This document shows, piece after piece, positions 52,763 to 63,067 of a stretch of DNA of 64,000 nt. Below the pieces are notes generated by a model, which was given only the letters and a program-made list of their open reading frames with translations, had not been told where the DNA came from and made no database searches. The position numbers and the translations under genes are program-made. Where the stretch lies: NCBI RefSeq assembly GCF_000737785.1, contig NZ_JPRO01000006.1:1-64000 (forward strand). The letters run 5' to 3'. Source of the DNA: Chryseobacterium luteum. GTDB taxonomy: Bacteria > Bacteroidota > Bacteroidia > Flavobacteriales > Weeksellaceae. Position 1 is the stretch's first letter; every line of letters starts with the position of its first letter.

Positions 52763-52900
52763 ATGAAATCAAGAATATTTAAAGCATTAATTGCCATTAT
52801 AGCACCTATTGCGATAGAATATATCGTAAAAAAGATATCTGAAAAACTGGATAAAAAAGAAGAAGATAAGGGAAAAGGACCTAAGCAGATTACTGCTTAA
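52763..52900 (+). CDS. Very small basic membrane-active protein, 45 aa
   Basis: MKSRIFKALIAIIAPIAIEY followed by IVKKISEKLDKKEEDKGKGP and KQITA. One amphipathic/hydrophobic helix (about 5-23) then a charged tail. The start is preceded by a -7-like region and the stop by 34 bases before a strong terminator (52935-52972), so it is likely a real transcription unit. Could be a membrane-anchored regulator, a type I toxin-like peptide or an orphan. No function known. Confidence 0.6.
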   Translation: MKSRIFKALIAIIAPIAIEYIVKKISEKLDKKEEDKGKGPKQITA

Positions 52901-52934
52901 AAACGTAGAAGTAGTTAAAATTTAATTTTATTGA

Positions 52935-52972
52935 AAAGAGGCCGTCACTCATGTGTACAGCCTCTTTTTTTT
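52935..52972 (+). terminator. Terminator after the 45-aa gene
   Basis: AAAGAGGC - 17-base loop - GCCTCTTT followed by a long T-run and an A-rich tract. Confidence 0.85.
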
Positions 52973-52977
52973 TTTAA

Positions 52978-54981
<2,004 letters not shown>

Positions 54982-54995
54982 GATTAAAAAGTTTT

Positions 54996-55029
54996 TTTGA
55001 TAAAAGTACAAAAAATATTATTAAATTTG
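54996..55029 (+). promoter_or_regulatory. Promoter of the reverse-transcriptase RNA
   Basis: TTTG (54996-54999) and TAAATTTG (55022-55029), 22 bases apart: both boxes of the Bacteroidota consensus in near-ideal spacing. Predicted start at 55034-55037, within the first arm of the inverted repeat. Confidence 0.65.
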
Positions 55030-55356
55030 AAAAGCCTTGAAACCTATTTCGCTGTACAGTTAATATAGAACAAACAGTTTGCAAATTGCGAATTACTACG
55101 TTGAAAACGTACGGTAAGATGTTTATCAACTGAGGTAGGCTCTGATGGGTTTAATCCTATTAGCAGTAGCACCAGTATATAAGCTGACCTGACTACAAAG
55201 GTAATGAATTTAAGTGATTCCATAAATTGAATTATATTAGATATTATTATTAATGTGTTAAGTTTAAAAATTTTTTAATGACTCAGTAATGGGTATTTGT
55301 TCGCCTTTAGGGTAATGTTTACAGCATTTTTTATATTATACAGTTTCAAGGCTTTT
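55030..55356 (+). ncRNA. Candidate structured template RNA of the reverse-transcriptase system
   Basis: Bounded by a perfect 14-bp inverted repeat: AAAAGCCTTGAAAC (55030-55043) and GTTTCAAGGCTTTT (55343-55356), which would close a roughly 300-nt RNA, ending seven bases before the RT ATG. Inside: hairpin TACGTT-GAA-AACGTA (55097-55111); a branched element GGT..GCT (55134-55141) / AGCACC (55168-55173) around CTGATGGG-TTTAAT-CCTATTAG (55142-55163); GAGGTAGGCT can alternatively pair with AGCTGACCT. The core is clearly less AT-rich than the flanks. No coding gene fits. Layout resembles both retron msr-msd (a1/a2 arms) and DRT2/DRT9 upstream RNAs. A frame starting at 55297 overlaps it but is only an extension of the RT frame. 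Confidence 0.65.
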
Positions 55357-55362
55357 ATCATA

Positions 55363-57063
55363 ATGAAAAATGAAAAGAAAAAATTAGAAAAACCTGAGTG
55401 GTTTAAAGTTAAGGGATATCTTCATTTAACTCCAAACATCAATTCAAAATTTCCTAATTGGATTACGATTGCAAATCAAATAAAAAACCCAAACTATATT
55501 TCAAAATATTGTTTTTTTCCTCTAATTCATAATATCATTTTAGAACGTAGGTATAAACATGTAAAACAATATAACAAGTTTGGTGTAGAAATAAAAGATG
55601 CAGATGGAAATACTTATAAAAAAAGAAGTCACAAAGAATATAATCCTAAGTTAGGAACTTATCAATCAACAGCAAAAGCAAGACCTATACATTATGCCAG
55701 TCATAAAGATTCTTTAATTTTTTCATATTACTCACATTTATTAAATGAAGGTTATAAAAAAATTCTTACATCAAATACAGAACTTGATAAATCTGTAACT
55801 GCATATAGAAAAATTGTAAAAATTGATGAAGTAACACAAAAAGAAATAGGAAAAAGTACAATTGACTTTGCATTTGAAATATTTGAAGAAATTAAAAATA
55901 GAGCAAAAGATAAAGACATTGCAGTTTTGGCTTTTGATATTGAAAAATTCTTTTCTTCATTAAATCATCAAAAACTTAAAGAAAAGTGGAATGAAGTAAT
56001 GCAATATGATTCTAATTTTTCTTGTGTTGATTTAAATAAGGATCATTTTAGAGTTTATAAAGCAACAACCGATTTTAGTTATGTTCTACTAGATGATTTA
56101 AGAGTTTCTAAAAAACACCTAAATGGTAAAAAAGCTGGTTTCAATGAATCGAAATTAGCACACATAAGAAAAAAGGAAGGATTTAAATGTTTTTTTGAAT
56201 CAAATCAAGACTTTCGTAACCAAATAAGACAAAAAAAGTTAAAAGTATATAAGAATCCATTTTGGGATAAAGATAAAAAAATCAAAAAGGGTATCCCACA
56301 AGGTTTACCAATCAGTGCAACATTAGCAAACATTTATTTGTTAGATTTTGATAGGATTATCATCGAAAAATTAGTTAGTAGTAAAATGTGCTATTATCGT
56401 AGATATTCGGATGATATCATTATCATTTGCAATCCAGACGAGATTGAACTAGTAAAAGAAATTGTAGAAAAAGAAATGCAAAATAATCTTGTATCTATAA
56501 GTAAGGAAAAAACAGAAACATTTATTTTTAAACATATTGAAAAAAAATTAGTGTCTCATAAACTCGCAAAAAAATATATTGATCAAAAAGAAGTAAATAT
56601 TGAAATTCCTTATAGTCCACTAAAATATCTTGGCTTTGAATTTAGAGGATACAATATAAATATTAAATCTGCAAATATTTCTAAATTCTATAGAAAGCTT
56701 ATTAATGTTGTTAAAAGAAGAGCAAGAAGAGCAAAATTTGCAAAAGCAAAAGATCCTTTTAACCCTAAGACCATTTTTATCAATCAAATAAAAAAATTAT
56801 ATAATTCTCATAATAAAAAATTTGACAAAGATTCCTATAATAAAAAACAAAGACGAAAAAAGTACAATTTAAAATATAACTCTAAAAAAGGTTTTTTTGA
56901 GATTAATCATATTTCTTCTAAAAAAACTAAAAGGCAAAGTAACTATTCAAGATATGTTGAAAGATCTTCTGATATAATGAATGAGCTAGGTATTAAGAAA
57001 CAAATAAGAAAGCAAAAAAATGTTTTATTTAGAGCCATTAATAAGCACTTAAATAAATCATGA
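55363..57063 (+). CDS. Reverse transcriptase of unknown-group/DRT type (DRT2-like)
   Basis: 566 residues. RT motifs in order: RPIHYASHKDSLIFSYYSHL (about 99-118), AVLAFDIEKFFSSLNHQKLK (about 186-205, first catalytic Asp), KGIPQGLPISATLANIYLLDF (about 308-328), YRRYSDDIIIICN (about 342-354, YxDD box), SISKEKTETFIF and PLKYLGFEFRGY (about 410-421). No maturase X domain with HNH and no retron NAXXH/VTG hallmark is apparent. The ASHKDSxIFSYY text and SVTAYRKI match my recollection of DRT2-type defence RTs; assignment tentative. Basic C-terminal tail (RKQKNVLFRAINKHLNKS). Strongly AT-rich against its neighbours, a sign of transfer. Start ATG at 55363 chosen to leave the RNA intact. Overlaps the next gene by four bases. 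Confidence 0.85.
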   Translation: MKNEKKKLEKPEWFKVKGYLHLTPNINSKFPNWITIANQIKNPNYISKYCFFPLIHNIILERRYKHVKQYNKFGVEIKDADGNTYKKRSHKEYNPKLGTYQSTAKARPIHYASHKDSLIFSYYSHLLNEGYKKILTSNTELDKSVTAYRKIVKIDEVTQKEIGKSTIDFAFEIFEEIKNRAKDKDIAVLAFDIEKFFSSLNHQKLKEKWNEVMQYDSNFSCVDLNKDHFRVYKATTDFSYVLLDDLRVSKKHLNGKKAGFNESKLAHIRKKEGFKCFFESNQDFRNQIRQKKLKVYKNPFWDKDKKIKKGIPQGLPISATLANIYLLDFDRIIIEKLVSSKMCYYRRYSDDIIIICNPDEIELVKEIVEKEMQNNLVSISKEKTETFIFKHIEKKLVSHKLAKKYIDQKEVNIEIPYSPLKYLGFEFRGYNINIKSANISKFYRKLINVVKRRARRAKFAKAKDPFNPKTIFINQIKKLYNSHNKKFDKDSYNKKQRRKKYNLKYNSKKGFFEINHISSKKTKRQSNYSRYVERSSDIMNELGIKKQIRKQKNVLFRAINKHLNKS

Positions 57064-58121
57064 CAATTTCAGACTTAAAAAACAAAAACCTCATCCTCCT
57101 CGAAACCATCTCCGGAAGCCGCTCTTTCGGACTTGCAACAGAAAACTCAGATACAGATATCCGTGGCGTATATTATCTGCCGAAAGAAGATTTTTTTGGT
57201 CTGAATTATATTCCGCAGATTTCTAATGAGACCAATGATATTACGTATTATGAAATCGGGAGATTTGTAGAATTATTGCAGAAAAACAACCCCAATATTC
57301 TGGAAGTGCTGGCAAGTCCGGAAGATTGTATTCAACATAAAAATCCGTTGATGGATTTGTTGAAACCTGAAGATTTCCTTTCCAAATTATGTAAAGATAC
57401 GTTTGCAGGTTACGCGATTTCGCAGATCAAAAAAGCAAAAGGGCTTAATAAAAAGATTCTCAATCCAATCGATAAAGAAAGAAAATCCATTCTTGATTTC
57501 TGCTATGTTTTACAAAACCAAGGTTCAATTCAGTTGAAAAAATGGCTTTCAGAAAATGGAAAAGTTCAGGAACAATGTGGATTGGTAAGCATCGATAATA
57601 CCAAAGGAATGTTTGCGCTTTTCTACGATGAATCCCGAGATTTAAACTACAAAGGAACTATCCAGAATGAAGAAGCTAATCAGGTTTCTGTATCATCTGT
57701 CCCGAAAGAGGAAAAACCGGTTGCCTATTTGTTTTGCAACCTCGATGCCTACTCCACGTATTGCAAAGATTACAGAGAATATTGGAAGTGGGTTTCCGAA
57801 CGAAATGAAGACCGTTACAATGTCAATCAAACTCACGGACAAAATTATGACAGCAAAAACATGATGCACACCATTCGTCTTTTGCAGTCTTGTGAACAAA
57901 TTTTCAAAACAAATTCATTACAAATCCGTGTAGAAAATCGGGATGAATTATTGGATATTAAAGCCGGAAACTGGTCCTATGAAGCTGTTATGCAGAAAGC
58001 AGAAAATCTGATAAAGTCCATAGAACATTATCACTCAGTTTCTACCCTTCCCGAAAATCCTGATTTGGAAAAAACAACCAGGATTTTAGTAGAAATCAGA
58101 GAGCAATTATATGGATCATAA
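57060..58121 (+). CDS. Nucleotidyltransferase, COG3541-like (copy 2)
   Basis: 353 residues. Catalytic head LETISGSRSFGLATENSDTD IRGVYY (about 14-39): G-S-R-S-F-G-L...D-T-D, the Pol-beta GSx(10)DxD pattern. Then a helical domain (RFVELLQKNNPNILEVLASP, about 68-87) and C-terminal part with HGQNYDSKNMMHTIRLLQSC (about 260-279), typical of the longer COG3541 members next to RtcB. Codon use and composition return to the genome norm, unlike the RT. Its ATG overlaps the RT stop (ATGA), so RT insertion left translation coupled. A partner of the copy at 53104. Confidence 0.9.
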   Translation: MTISDLKNKNLILLETISGSRSFGLATENSDTDIRGVYYLPKEDFFGLNYIPQISNETNDITYYEIGRFVELLQKNNPNILEVLASPEDCIQHKNPLMDLLKPEDFLSKLCKDTFAGYAISQIKKAKGLNKKILNPIDKERKSILDFCYVLQNQGSIQLKKWLSENGKVQEQCGLVSIDNTKGMFALFYDESRDLNYKGTIQNEEANQVSVSSVPKEEKPVAYLFCNLDAYSTYCKDYREYWKWVSERNEDRYNVNQTHGQNYDSKNMMHTIRLLQSCEQIFKTNSLQIRVENRDELLDIKAGNWSYEAVMQKAENLIKSIEHYHSVSTLPENPDLEKTTRILVEIREQLYGS

Positions 58122-58145
58122 CTTCCTGTTTGCTTAATAAGTATA

Positions 58146-58174
58146 AACCTCATGAGTCTAAGACCCATGAGGTT
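58146..58174. terminator. Terminator AACCTCATG...CATGAGGTT
   Basis: Stem AACCTCATG/CATGAGGTT with inner GTCT-AAGAC pairing, followed by TTTTTT; between convergent genes. Confidence 0.85.
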
Positions 58175-58203
58175 TTTTTAATCTTAAAAGAACATATGAA
58201 TTC

Positions 58204-59469
58204 CTATTTGCTGAAGTATTTAATTTGATTTAAAGGAATAGAACTTGGGTAGAAGGTATGAGCAATCAGCAGCTCAGCTTTTTTGGAATTCCTGTCTATG
58301 GATACAATTCCTTTTCCTGTCATATAGAGCAATTGTTCCTTTGCATTCACTTCAATATTAGAAACCGGATATAATGAGGGATCAATAGGGATTTCCAGGG
58401 TTGTTTTCCCTTTGAGATCTACTATAAAAATTTTGTTTTTGGTGTATCCTGCCACTTCATTTTGGTTCACCACCTGCCAGTTTTTGATAATATCCTGAGG
58501 CTCGAACAGCCATTTTTCCTTTCCTGACTGGGCATCAAGAGCAATTAAGGCCATTTTGTTTTCGCCTTCCGATTTTTTACAAACAATGAACAGATCGTTC
58601 GTTAAAGAAGTTTGGTCATCTCCTAAGCCCGGATATTTTTTGGATTGATAGGTCCATTCAAAAATATCTTTCCGGTCTATAAAATTGTTCTTGGGATTGG
58701 TAATATCTCCGCCTTTTGCCAATCCTTTTTTATCCACAGCCAATGCATGGAAAACTCCGTGATCATCCCCTACAAACAAGTATTTTTTTGAAGTCTGCAT
58801 CTGAGTATAAAGAGGGTTTTCAAAGACTGCACCTTCATACATTCCGTTACTGGCAAAAGTTCCTTCCTTGTAATGTAAATCGAGATAAACGGCAGAATTA
58901 AGATAGATATTATCCGAGTTTTCAACCGGTTGATAGTAGTTATAGTTGGTAGAATTTTCAGAAGTAGAACTGCTGGTTCCGTTCTTAGCATTGATCACAT
59001 AAAATCGGGACGTAAATTCCCCCGGCCGGCCGGCAGAAGCAATATACACATTGTTGTTATACAGCAAAGGTTTGGACATGAAAATAGGTCCAAAATCACT
59101 TCCAGAATTCTCCGTAACTATTGAACCATCTTCTGCAGCTGTTGCTGCAATGGCCTGATCGGGAGCATCTTTATAATTATGATTCCAATTGATTTTTCCT
59201 GAAACAATTTGAGCTGAAATGAATCTTCCACTTTCAAAAGGCAGATAAATTGATTTTTCATCATAGCTAAACCGGTTGCGGTTCATCAGGGTGTCTTCTT
59301 TTGAAACATACTTCCATGTCAATTGTTTCGTTTCCAGATTAAAATTAAATAATTTCCCTTTTGATGAGACGATCAGTGTTTCATTAGGAACTTTCACTTC
59401 TGCTTCTGTTTTTTCAGAATTACAGCTCATCAAACCTGCTAAAATAACTATGGCTATTAATTTTTTCAT
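58204..59469 (-). CDS. PQQ-like beta-propeller lipoprotein, 421 aa
   Basis: Lipoprotein signal MKKLIAIVILAGLMS then Cys. The remainder consists of repeated propeller blades (ETLIVSSKGKLFNFNLETKQ LTWKY; SGRFISAQIVSGKINWNHNY; LLYNNNVYIASAG; LIALDAQSGKEKWLFEPQDI) as in PQQ-like quinoprotein repeats (W/Y every 40-50 residues, xxG-x-x-x-W-x). No quinone-binding residues stand out, so it may be a scaffold. Possibly outer-membrane anchored. Start lies four bases after the stop of the WG-repeat gene, so both are one operon. Confidence 0.82.
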   Translation of the reverse strand: MKKLIAIVILAGLMSCNSEKTEAEVKVPNETLIVSSKGKLFNFNLETKQLTWKYVSKEDTLMNRNRFSYDEKSIYLPFESGRFISAQIVSGKINWNHNYKDAPDQAIAATAAEDGSIVTENSGSDFGPIFMSKPLLYNNNVYIASAGRPGEFTSRFYVINAKNGTSSSTSENSTNYNYYQPVENSDNIYLNSAVYLDLHYKEGTFASNGMYEGAVFENPLYTQMQTSKKYLFVGDDHGVFHALAVDKKGLAKGGDITNPKNNFIDRKDIFEWTYQSKKYPGLGDDQTSLTNDLFIVCKKSEGENKMALIALDAQSGKEKWLFEPQDIIKNWQVVNQNEVAGYTKNKIFIVDLKGKTTLEIPIDPSLYPVSNIEVNAKEQLLYMTGKGIVSIDRNSKKAELLIAHTFYPSSIPLNQIKYFSK

Positions 59470-59473
59470 CCTA

Positions 59474-60205
59474 TTATTTTTTAACTACATTACCATTAGC
59501 ATATACCACATAGTCCTGACCATCCTTTTTTTGCACAACTGTTTTTCCATTCACAAATTCTCCCGTATTGGTAAATTCCGGCTGAACAATCACTTCTTCT
59601 TTAAAGTTTTTCACTCCCCACTGTGCCGGCGCTTTCATAAAAAAGAATAATCCTTCTCCCGCATAGGATACGGATTCATAGGTAGGCGGAACCAGGATTT
59701 TCCCTGTTTTATCGGCAAAACCATACTTATTGTCCTTTGAAATTCTGAAGATGCCATCTTTCTCAGCCTGAATATCGCTGTAAATCGGCGGCAGAATCTC
59801 TTTTCCCTTATCATCTACGATTCCCCAGTTATGACCTAAACCTACCTGACAAAAACCGTTGGTAAAGCCTATTGAAATCCCTTCATACTTGGTAGCCACT
59901 ACTATTTTGCCTTGCTTATCAATCAATCCCATATTGGGTTCATCTTCATTATCCACCAAACGGCGAACGCTTTCAAAATCCGAACCATTAAAATACACAC
60001 TTTCATAAAAGGGATCTTCACTGATCCAGGCATCTTCTTTCTTATCATAATGCCCTTTCACCTGTTTTCCGTAATCATTTACTTCTTTCTGTGCTGTTTT
60101 GGCAGTTTCTGCGGTAGTAATGTTGGGTGCGTTTCCTTCTTCTTTATTTTTGGATTGACATGACACTAATGCGATGGTCATGCAGCTTAATAGGAGTATT
60201 TTCAT
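59474..60205 (-). CDS. WG-repeat lipoprotein, 243 aa
   Basis: The start at 60205 (MKILLLSCMTIALVS then Cys) is a lipoprotein signal; the longer frame is not needed. Five or more WG-type repeats follow: MGLIDKQGKIVVATKYEGIS, NWGIVDDKGKEILPPIYSDI, YGFADKTGKILVPPTYESVS, QWGVKNFKEEVIVQPEFTNT. Such repeats form beta-sheet-rich wraps on surface proteins of Bacteroidota. Function unknown. Co-transcribed with the propeller gene downstream. Confidence 0.85.
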   Translation of the reverse strand: MKILLLSCMTIALVSCQSKNKEEGNAPNITTAETAKTAQKEVNDYGKQVKGHYDKKEDAWISEDPFYESVYFNGSDFESVRRLVDNEDEPNMGLIDKQGKIVVATKYEGISIGFTNGFCQVGLGHNWGIVDDKGKEILPPIYSDIQAEKDGIFRISKDNKYGFADKTGKILVPPTYESVSYAGEGLFFFMKAPAQWGVKNFKEEVIVQPEFTNTGEFVNGKTVVQKKDGQDYVVYANGNVVKK

Positions 60206-60288
60206 TTTTATCTGTTTAGTTAGATAAAGATAAACAAAATAGGCTAAGATCATCTTTGCTCTTATTTATTTAACATTAGCGGCAAAAA

Positions 60289-60311
60289 AAATCCCTCAAA
60301 TTGAGGGATTT
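60289..60311 (-). terminator. pnp terminator
   Basis: AAATCCCTCAA/TTGAGGGATTT palindrome with A-run on one side (T-run in the minus transcript), 24 bases past the pnp stop. Confidence 0.85.
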
Positions 60312-60334
60312 AATTTATATCTAAGATTTAAATC

Positions 60335-62623
60335 TTAAGCTTCAGAAGAAGAATTTTGATCTCCGGCAGGTCTTTCTCCTTCCGGTCTTGTATTCTCTTC
60401 TCTTCTTTCCGGTCTGTCCTGTCTTTCTGGTCTACCCTGTCCTTCCGGTCTTCTGTCACCTTGAGGTCTGTCTTGTCCTTCAGGTCTTGGTTTAGATTCA
60501 GGTCTTGCAGGTCTTGGCAACAAAACTTTTCTTGAAAGTTTCATTTTCTTACGGTCATCGTAACCCATGAACTTCACTTCCACTTCGTCACCTTCGTTGT
60601 AAGGTACTTTATCCAGACGAGCCCACTCAATCTCAGAAATGTGAAGTAATCCTTCAGTTCCTTTTGCAATCGCTACAAAAGCTCCAAAATCCATTACTTT
60701 AACCACTTTTCCTTGGTACACTTCACCTACTACAGGTACAAATGTGATCTCGTTGATTCTGGCGATCGCTGCATTGATTTTCTCTCTGCTTACACCGGAA
60801 ATCTCGATTCTTCCGATTTCTCCTACTTCTTCAATAGCAATAACAGTATCCGTATCTTTTTGCAATTGTTGAATGATTTTTCCACCAGGTCCGATCACAG
60901 CACCAATGAAATCTTTAGAGATCTCAAGCATTACCATTTTCGGAGCGTGTGGTTTCACATCTTCTCTTGGAGCAGAAATAGTTTCATTTAATTTATCTAA
61001 GATATGAAGTCTTCCGTTTCTTGCCTGCAGAAGAGCTTTTTCCATGATATCCATGGAAAGTCCCTGGATTTTGATATCCATCTGACAAGCGGTGATACCG
61101 TCTGCAGTTCCCGTTACTTTAAAGTCCATGTCTCCCAGGTGATCTTCATCTCCTAAGATATCAGAAAGAACAGTGAATTTTCCTGTTTTAACGTCTGTTA
61201 CCAACCCCATTGCAATACCGGAAACAGGTTTTGTAATCTGGATACCCGCATCCATCAATGCTAAAGTTCCGGCACAAACCGTTGCCATTGAAGACGAACC
61301 GTTTGATTCTAAAATATCAGAAACGATACGGATCGTGTAAGGGTTTTCTTCAGGAATCATGTTGGCCAAAGCTCTCTGAGCCAGGTTTCCATGTCCTACT
61401 TCTCTTCTTGAAGTTCCTCTTAAAGGTCTTGCTTCACCCGTTGAGAACGGCGGGAAGTTATAATGTAGGAAAAATCTTTCGTCATAGTTTACCATAACGC
61501 TGTCTACCATGTTCGCATCTTTCACTGAGCCTAATGTTACAGCTGTTAAAGACTGAGTTTCACCTCTTGTGAAGATTGCAGAACCGTGAGCTCCCGGCAA
61601 ATAATCAATTTCGCTCCAGATTGGACGAATTGTTTCAGGATCACGGCCATCAAGACGGATTTTATCATTCAAAATCATCTGACGCATAGCTTCTTTCTCT
61701 ACATCGTGGTAATATACTTTAGCAAAGGGGGTTACTCTTTCCAGTTCTTCAGGATGTTCTACATATTGAGCTAAAAATTCTGCCAGAACAGCTTTGAATT
61801 TCTCTCCTCTTTCCTCTTTTCCTGAAGGAGTTTTCGCTACTTCATATACTTTATCGTATGTTTCTTTCCACACTTTCTCACGGATAGCTTCATCGTGATT
61901 TTCGTGGCTGTATTCTCTTTTTGGTAAAGATTTACCTACTTTTTCGGCTAATCTTTCCTGAGCTTCAACTTGTTTTTTGATTTCAACGTGAGCGAACTGA
62001 ATTGCTTCAAGCATTTCTGCTTCAGAAATTTCTTTCATCTCCCCTTCTACCATTACGATAGAATCTTTAGTTGCTCCCACCATGATATCAAGGTCAGCAA
62101 TTTTAAGATCTTCAAATTTAGGGTTCACAGAAAGCTCCCCGTTGATTCTTACGACTCTTACTTCAGACATTGGCCCGTTGAAAGGGATATCTGTAATAGC
62201 AATCGCTGCAGATGCTGCAAGACCTGCCAAATCATCAGGAATTGACGATCCGTCATAAGAAATCAATGAAATCATTACCTGAACTTCAGCATGGAAATCG
62301 TCAGGAAATAATGGTCTAAGAACTCTGTCTACCAAACGCATTGTCAAGATTTCCTGATCCGACGGTCTGGCTTCTCTTCTAAAAAAGTTTCCGGGAATTT
62401 TCCCTCCTGCGTAGAATTTTTCTCTGTAATCTACAGTTAAGGGTAGAAAATCTACTCCTTCTTTTGCTTCTTTACTGGCTACAACAGTTGCTAAAAGCAT
62501 TGTTCCGCCCATTTTTACGACTACAGAACCATCAGCCTGTTTTGCTAATTTTCCTGTTTCAATTGTGATTTCTCTGCCGTCTGCAAGAATAATCGTTTCT
62601 GTAATTGCTTGAGGTATACTCAT
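60335..62623 (-). CDS. pnp: Polyribonucleotide nucleotidyltransferase (PNPase)
   Basis: 3'-to-5' phosphorolytic RNA degradation; trimeric. 762 residues: two RNase PH cores ([40 protein letters not shown] in the first; [20 protein letters not shown] and [20 protein letters not shown] in the second), a KH domain ([20 protein letters not shown]) and an S1 domain ([33 protein letters not shown]). After S1 an extra tail of about 60 residues contains repeats of (R)PEGQ/RPERQDR, charged and unstructured, perhaps for RNA or partner binding. The usual partner rpsO is not beside it in this window. Confidence 0.97.
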   Translation of the reverse strand: MSIPQAITETIILADGREITIETGKLAKQADGSVVVKMGGTMLLATVVASKEAKEGVDFLPLTVDYREKFYAGGKIPGNFFRREARPSDQEILTMRLVDRVLRPLFPDDFHAEVQVMISLISYDGSSIPDDLAGLAASAAIAITDIPFNGPMSEVRVVRINGELSVNPKFEDLKIADLDIMVGATKDSIVMVEGEMKEISEAEMLEAIQFAHVEIKKQVEAQERLAEKVGKSLPKREYSHENHDEAIREKVWKETYDKVYEVAKTPSGKEERGEKFKAVLAEFLAQYVEHPEELERVTPFAKVYYHDVEKEAMRQMILNDKIRLDGRDPETIRPIWSEIDYLPGAHGSAIFTRGETQSLTAVTLGSVKDANMVDSVMVNYDERFFLHYNFPPFSTGEARPLRGTSRREVGHGNLAQRALANMIPEENPYTIRIVSDILESNGSSSMATVCAGTLALMDAGIQITKPVSGIAMGLVTDVKTGKFTVLSDILGDEDHLGDMDFKVTGTADGITACQMDIKIQGLSMDIMEKALLQARNGRLHILDKLNETISAPREDVKPHAPKMVMLEISKDFIGAVIGPGGKIIQQLQKDTDTVIAIEEVGEIGRIEISGVSREKINAAIARINEITFVPVVGEVYQGKVVKVMDFGAFVAIAKGTEGLLHISEIEWARLDKVPYNEGDEVEVKFMGYDDRKKMKLSRKVLLPRPARPESKPRPEGQDRPQGDRRPEGQGRPERQDRPERREENTRPEGERPAGDQNSSSEA

Positions 62624-62691
62624 AAATTGTTTTGTGTTGCACTCCGTATTGAGTGCTTTAATTATTGATATTTCGTCTAAATTTTCGTCTG

Positions 62692-62699
62692 CAAATATA
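62692..62699 (-). promoter_or_regulatory. -7 box for pnp
   Basis: TATATTTG on the minus strand, exact TAnnTTTG, about 70 bases before the ATG at 62623, so there is a leader long enough for autoregulation as known for pnp in other bacteria. Confidence 0.5.
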
Positions 62700-63067
62700 C
62701 CATATAATAATGAGATATTAAATTTTCAGTCTTAGAAATACCATTCAGAATCGTAAGATTTCCCTTCCATTTTTGTCAAAGATGTAAAAATTACGGAAAG
62801 TATGTTGAACCTGTTCATTATTCAGGATGATAAAAAATGTTTTTTTAAAAGAAAATTGATTATTAAATCCTGTTGTTTTCGTATTATTGTCTCAAAAAGT
62901 GGAAATACTATTTCTATCCCATTCAATAGATTTCAATCTGCAAAAAAGCATTGGGGAAAAATGGCAGAAAAACAGCCCACTTTGTTATATTTACGTTGCT
63001 TCTCAAAACAGGTATGCAGCAGAAGAAATAACTGAAAAGAGCTTAAAAGTTTTTTTCAAATAAATAA
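62700..63067. other. Intergenic region between pnp and the sugar transporter
   Basis: About 370 bases. A plus-strand frame (62802-63035) has no gene-like start or codon use. A TATATTTACG box (62984-62993) with one mismatch may serve the transporter. Nothing else seen. Confidence 0.4.

Noticed and set aside
55297..55362. Extension of the reverse transcriptase upstream of 55363
   Set aside because: The 22 extra residues (hydrophobic) would overlap the second arm of the inverted repeat; the ATG at 55363 leaves the RNA whole and begins a charged, RT-like N-terminus.
55030..57063. Classical retron assignment
   Set aside because: The arm layout fits, but the RT is much longer than retron RTs and lacks the NAXXH and VTG motifs; kept as retron-like only.
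62802..63035. 77-codon plus-strand frame before the sugar transporter
   Set aside because: Composition like the surrounding spacer, no start signal, no recognisable motif.
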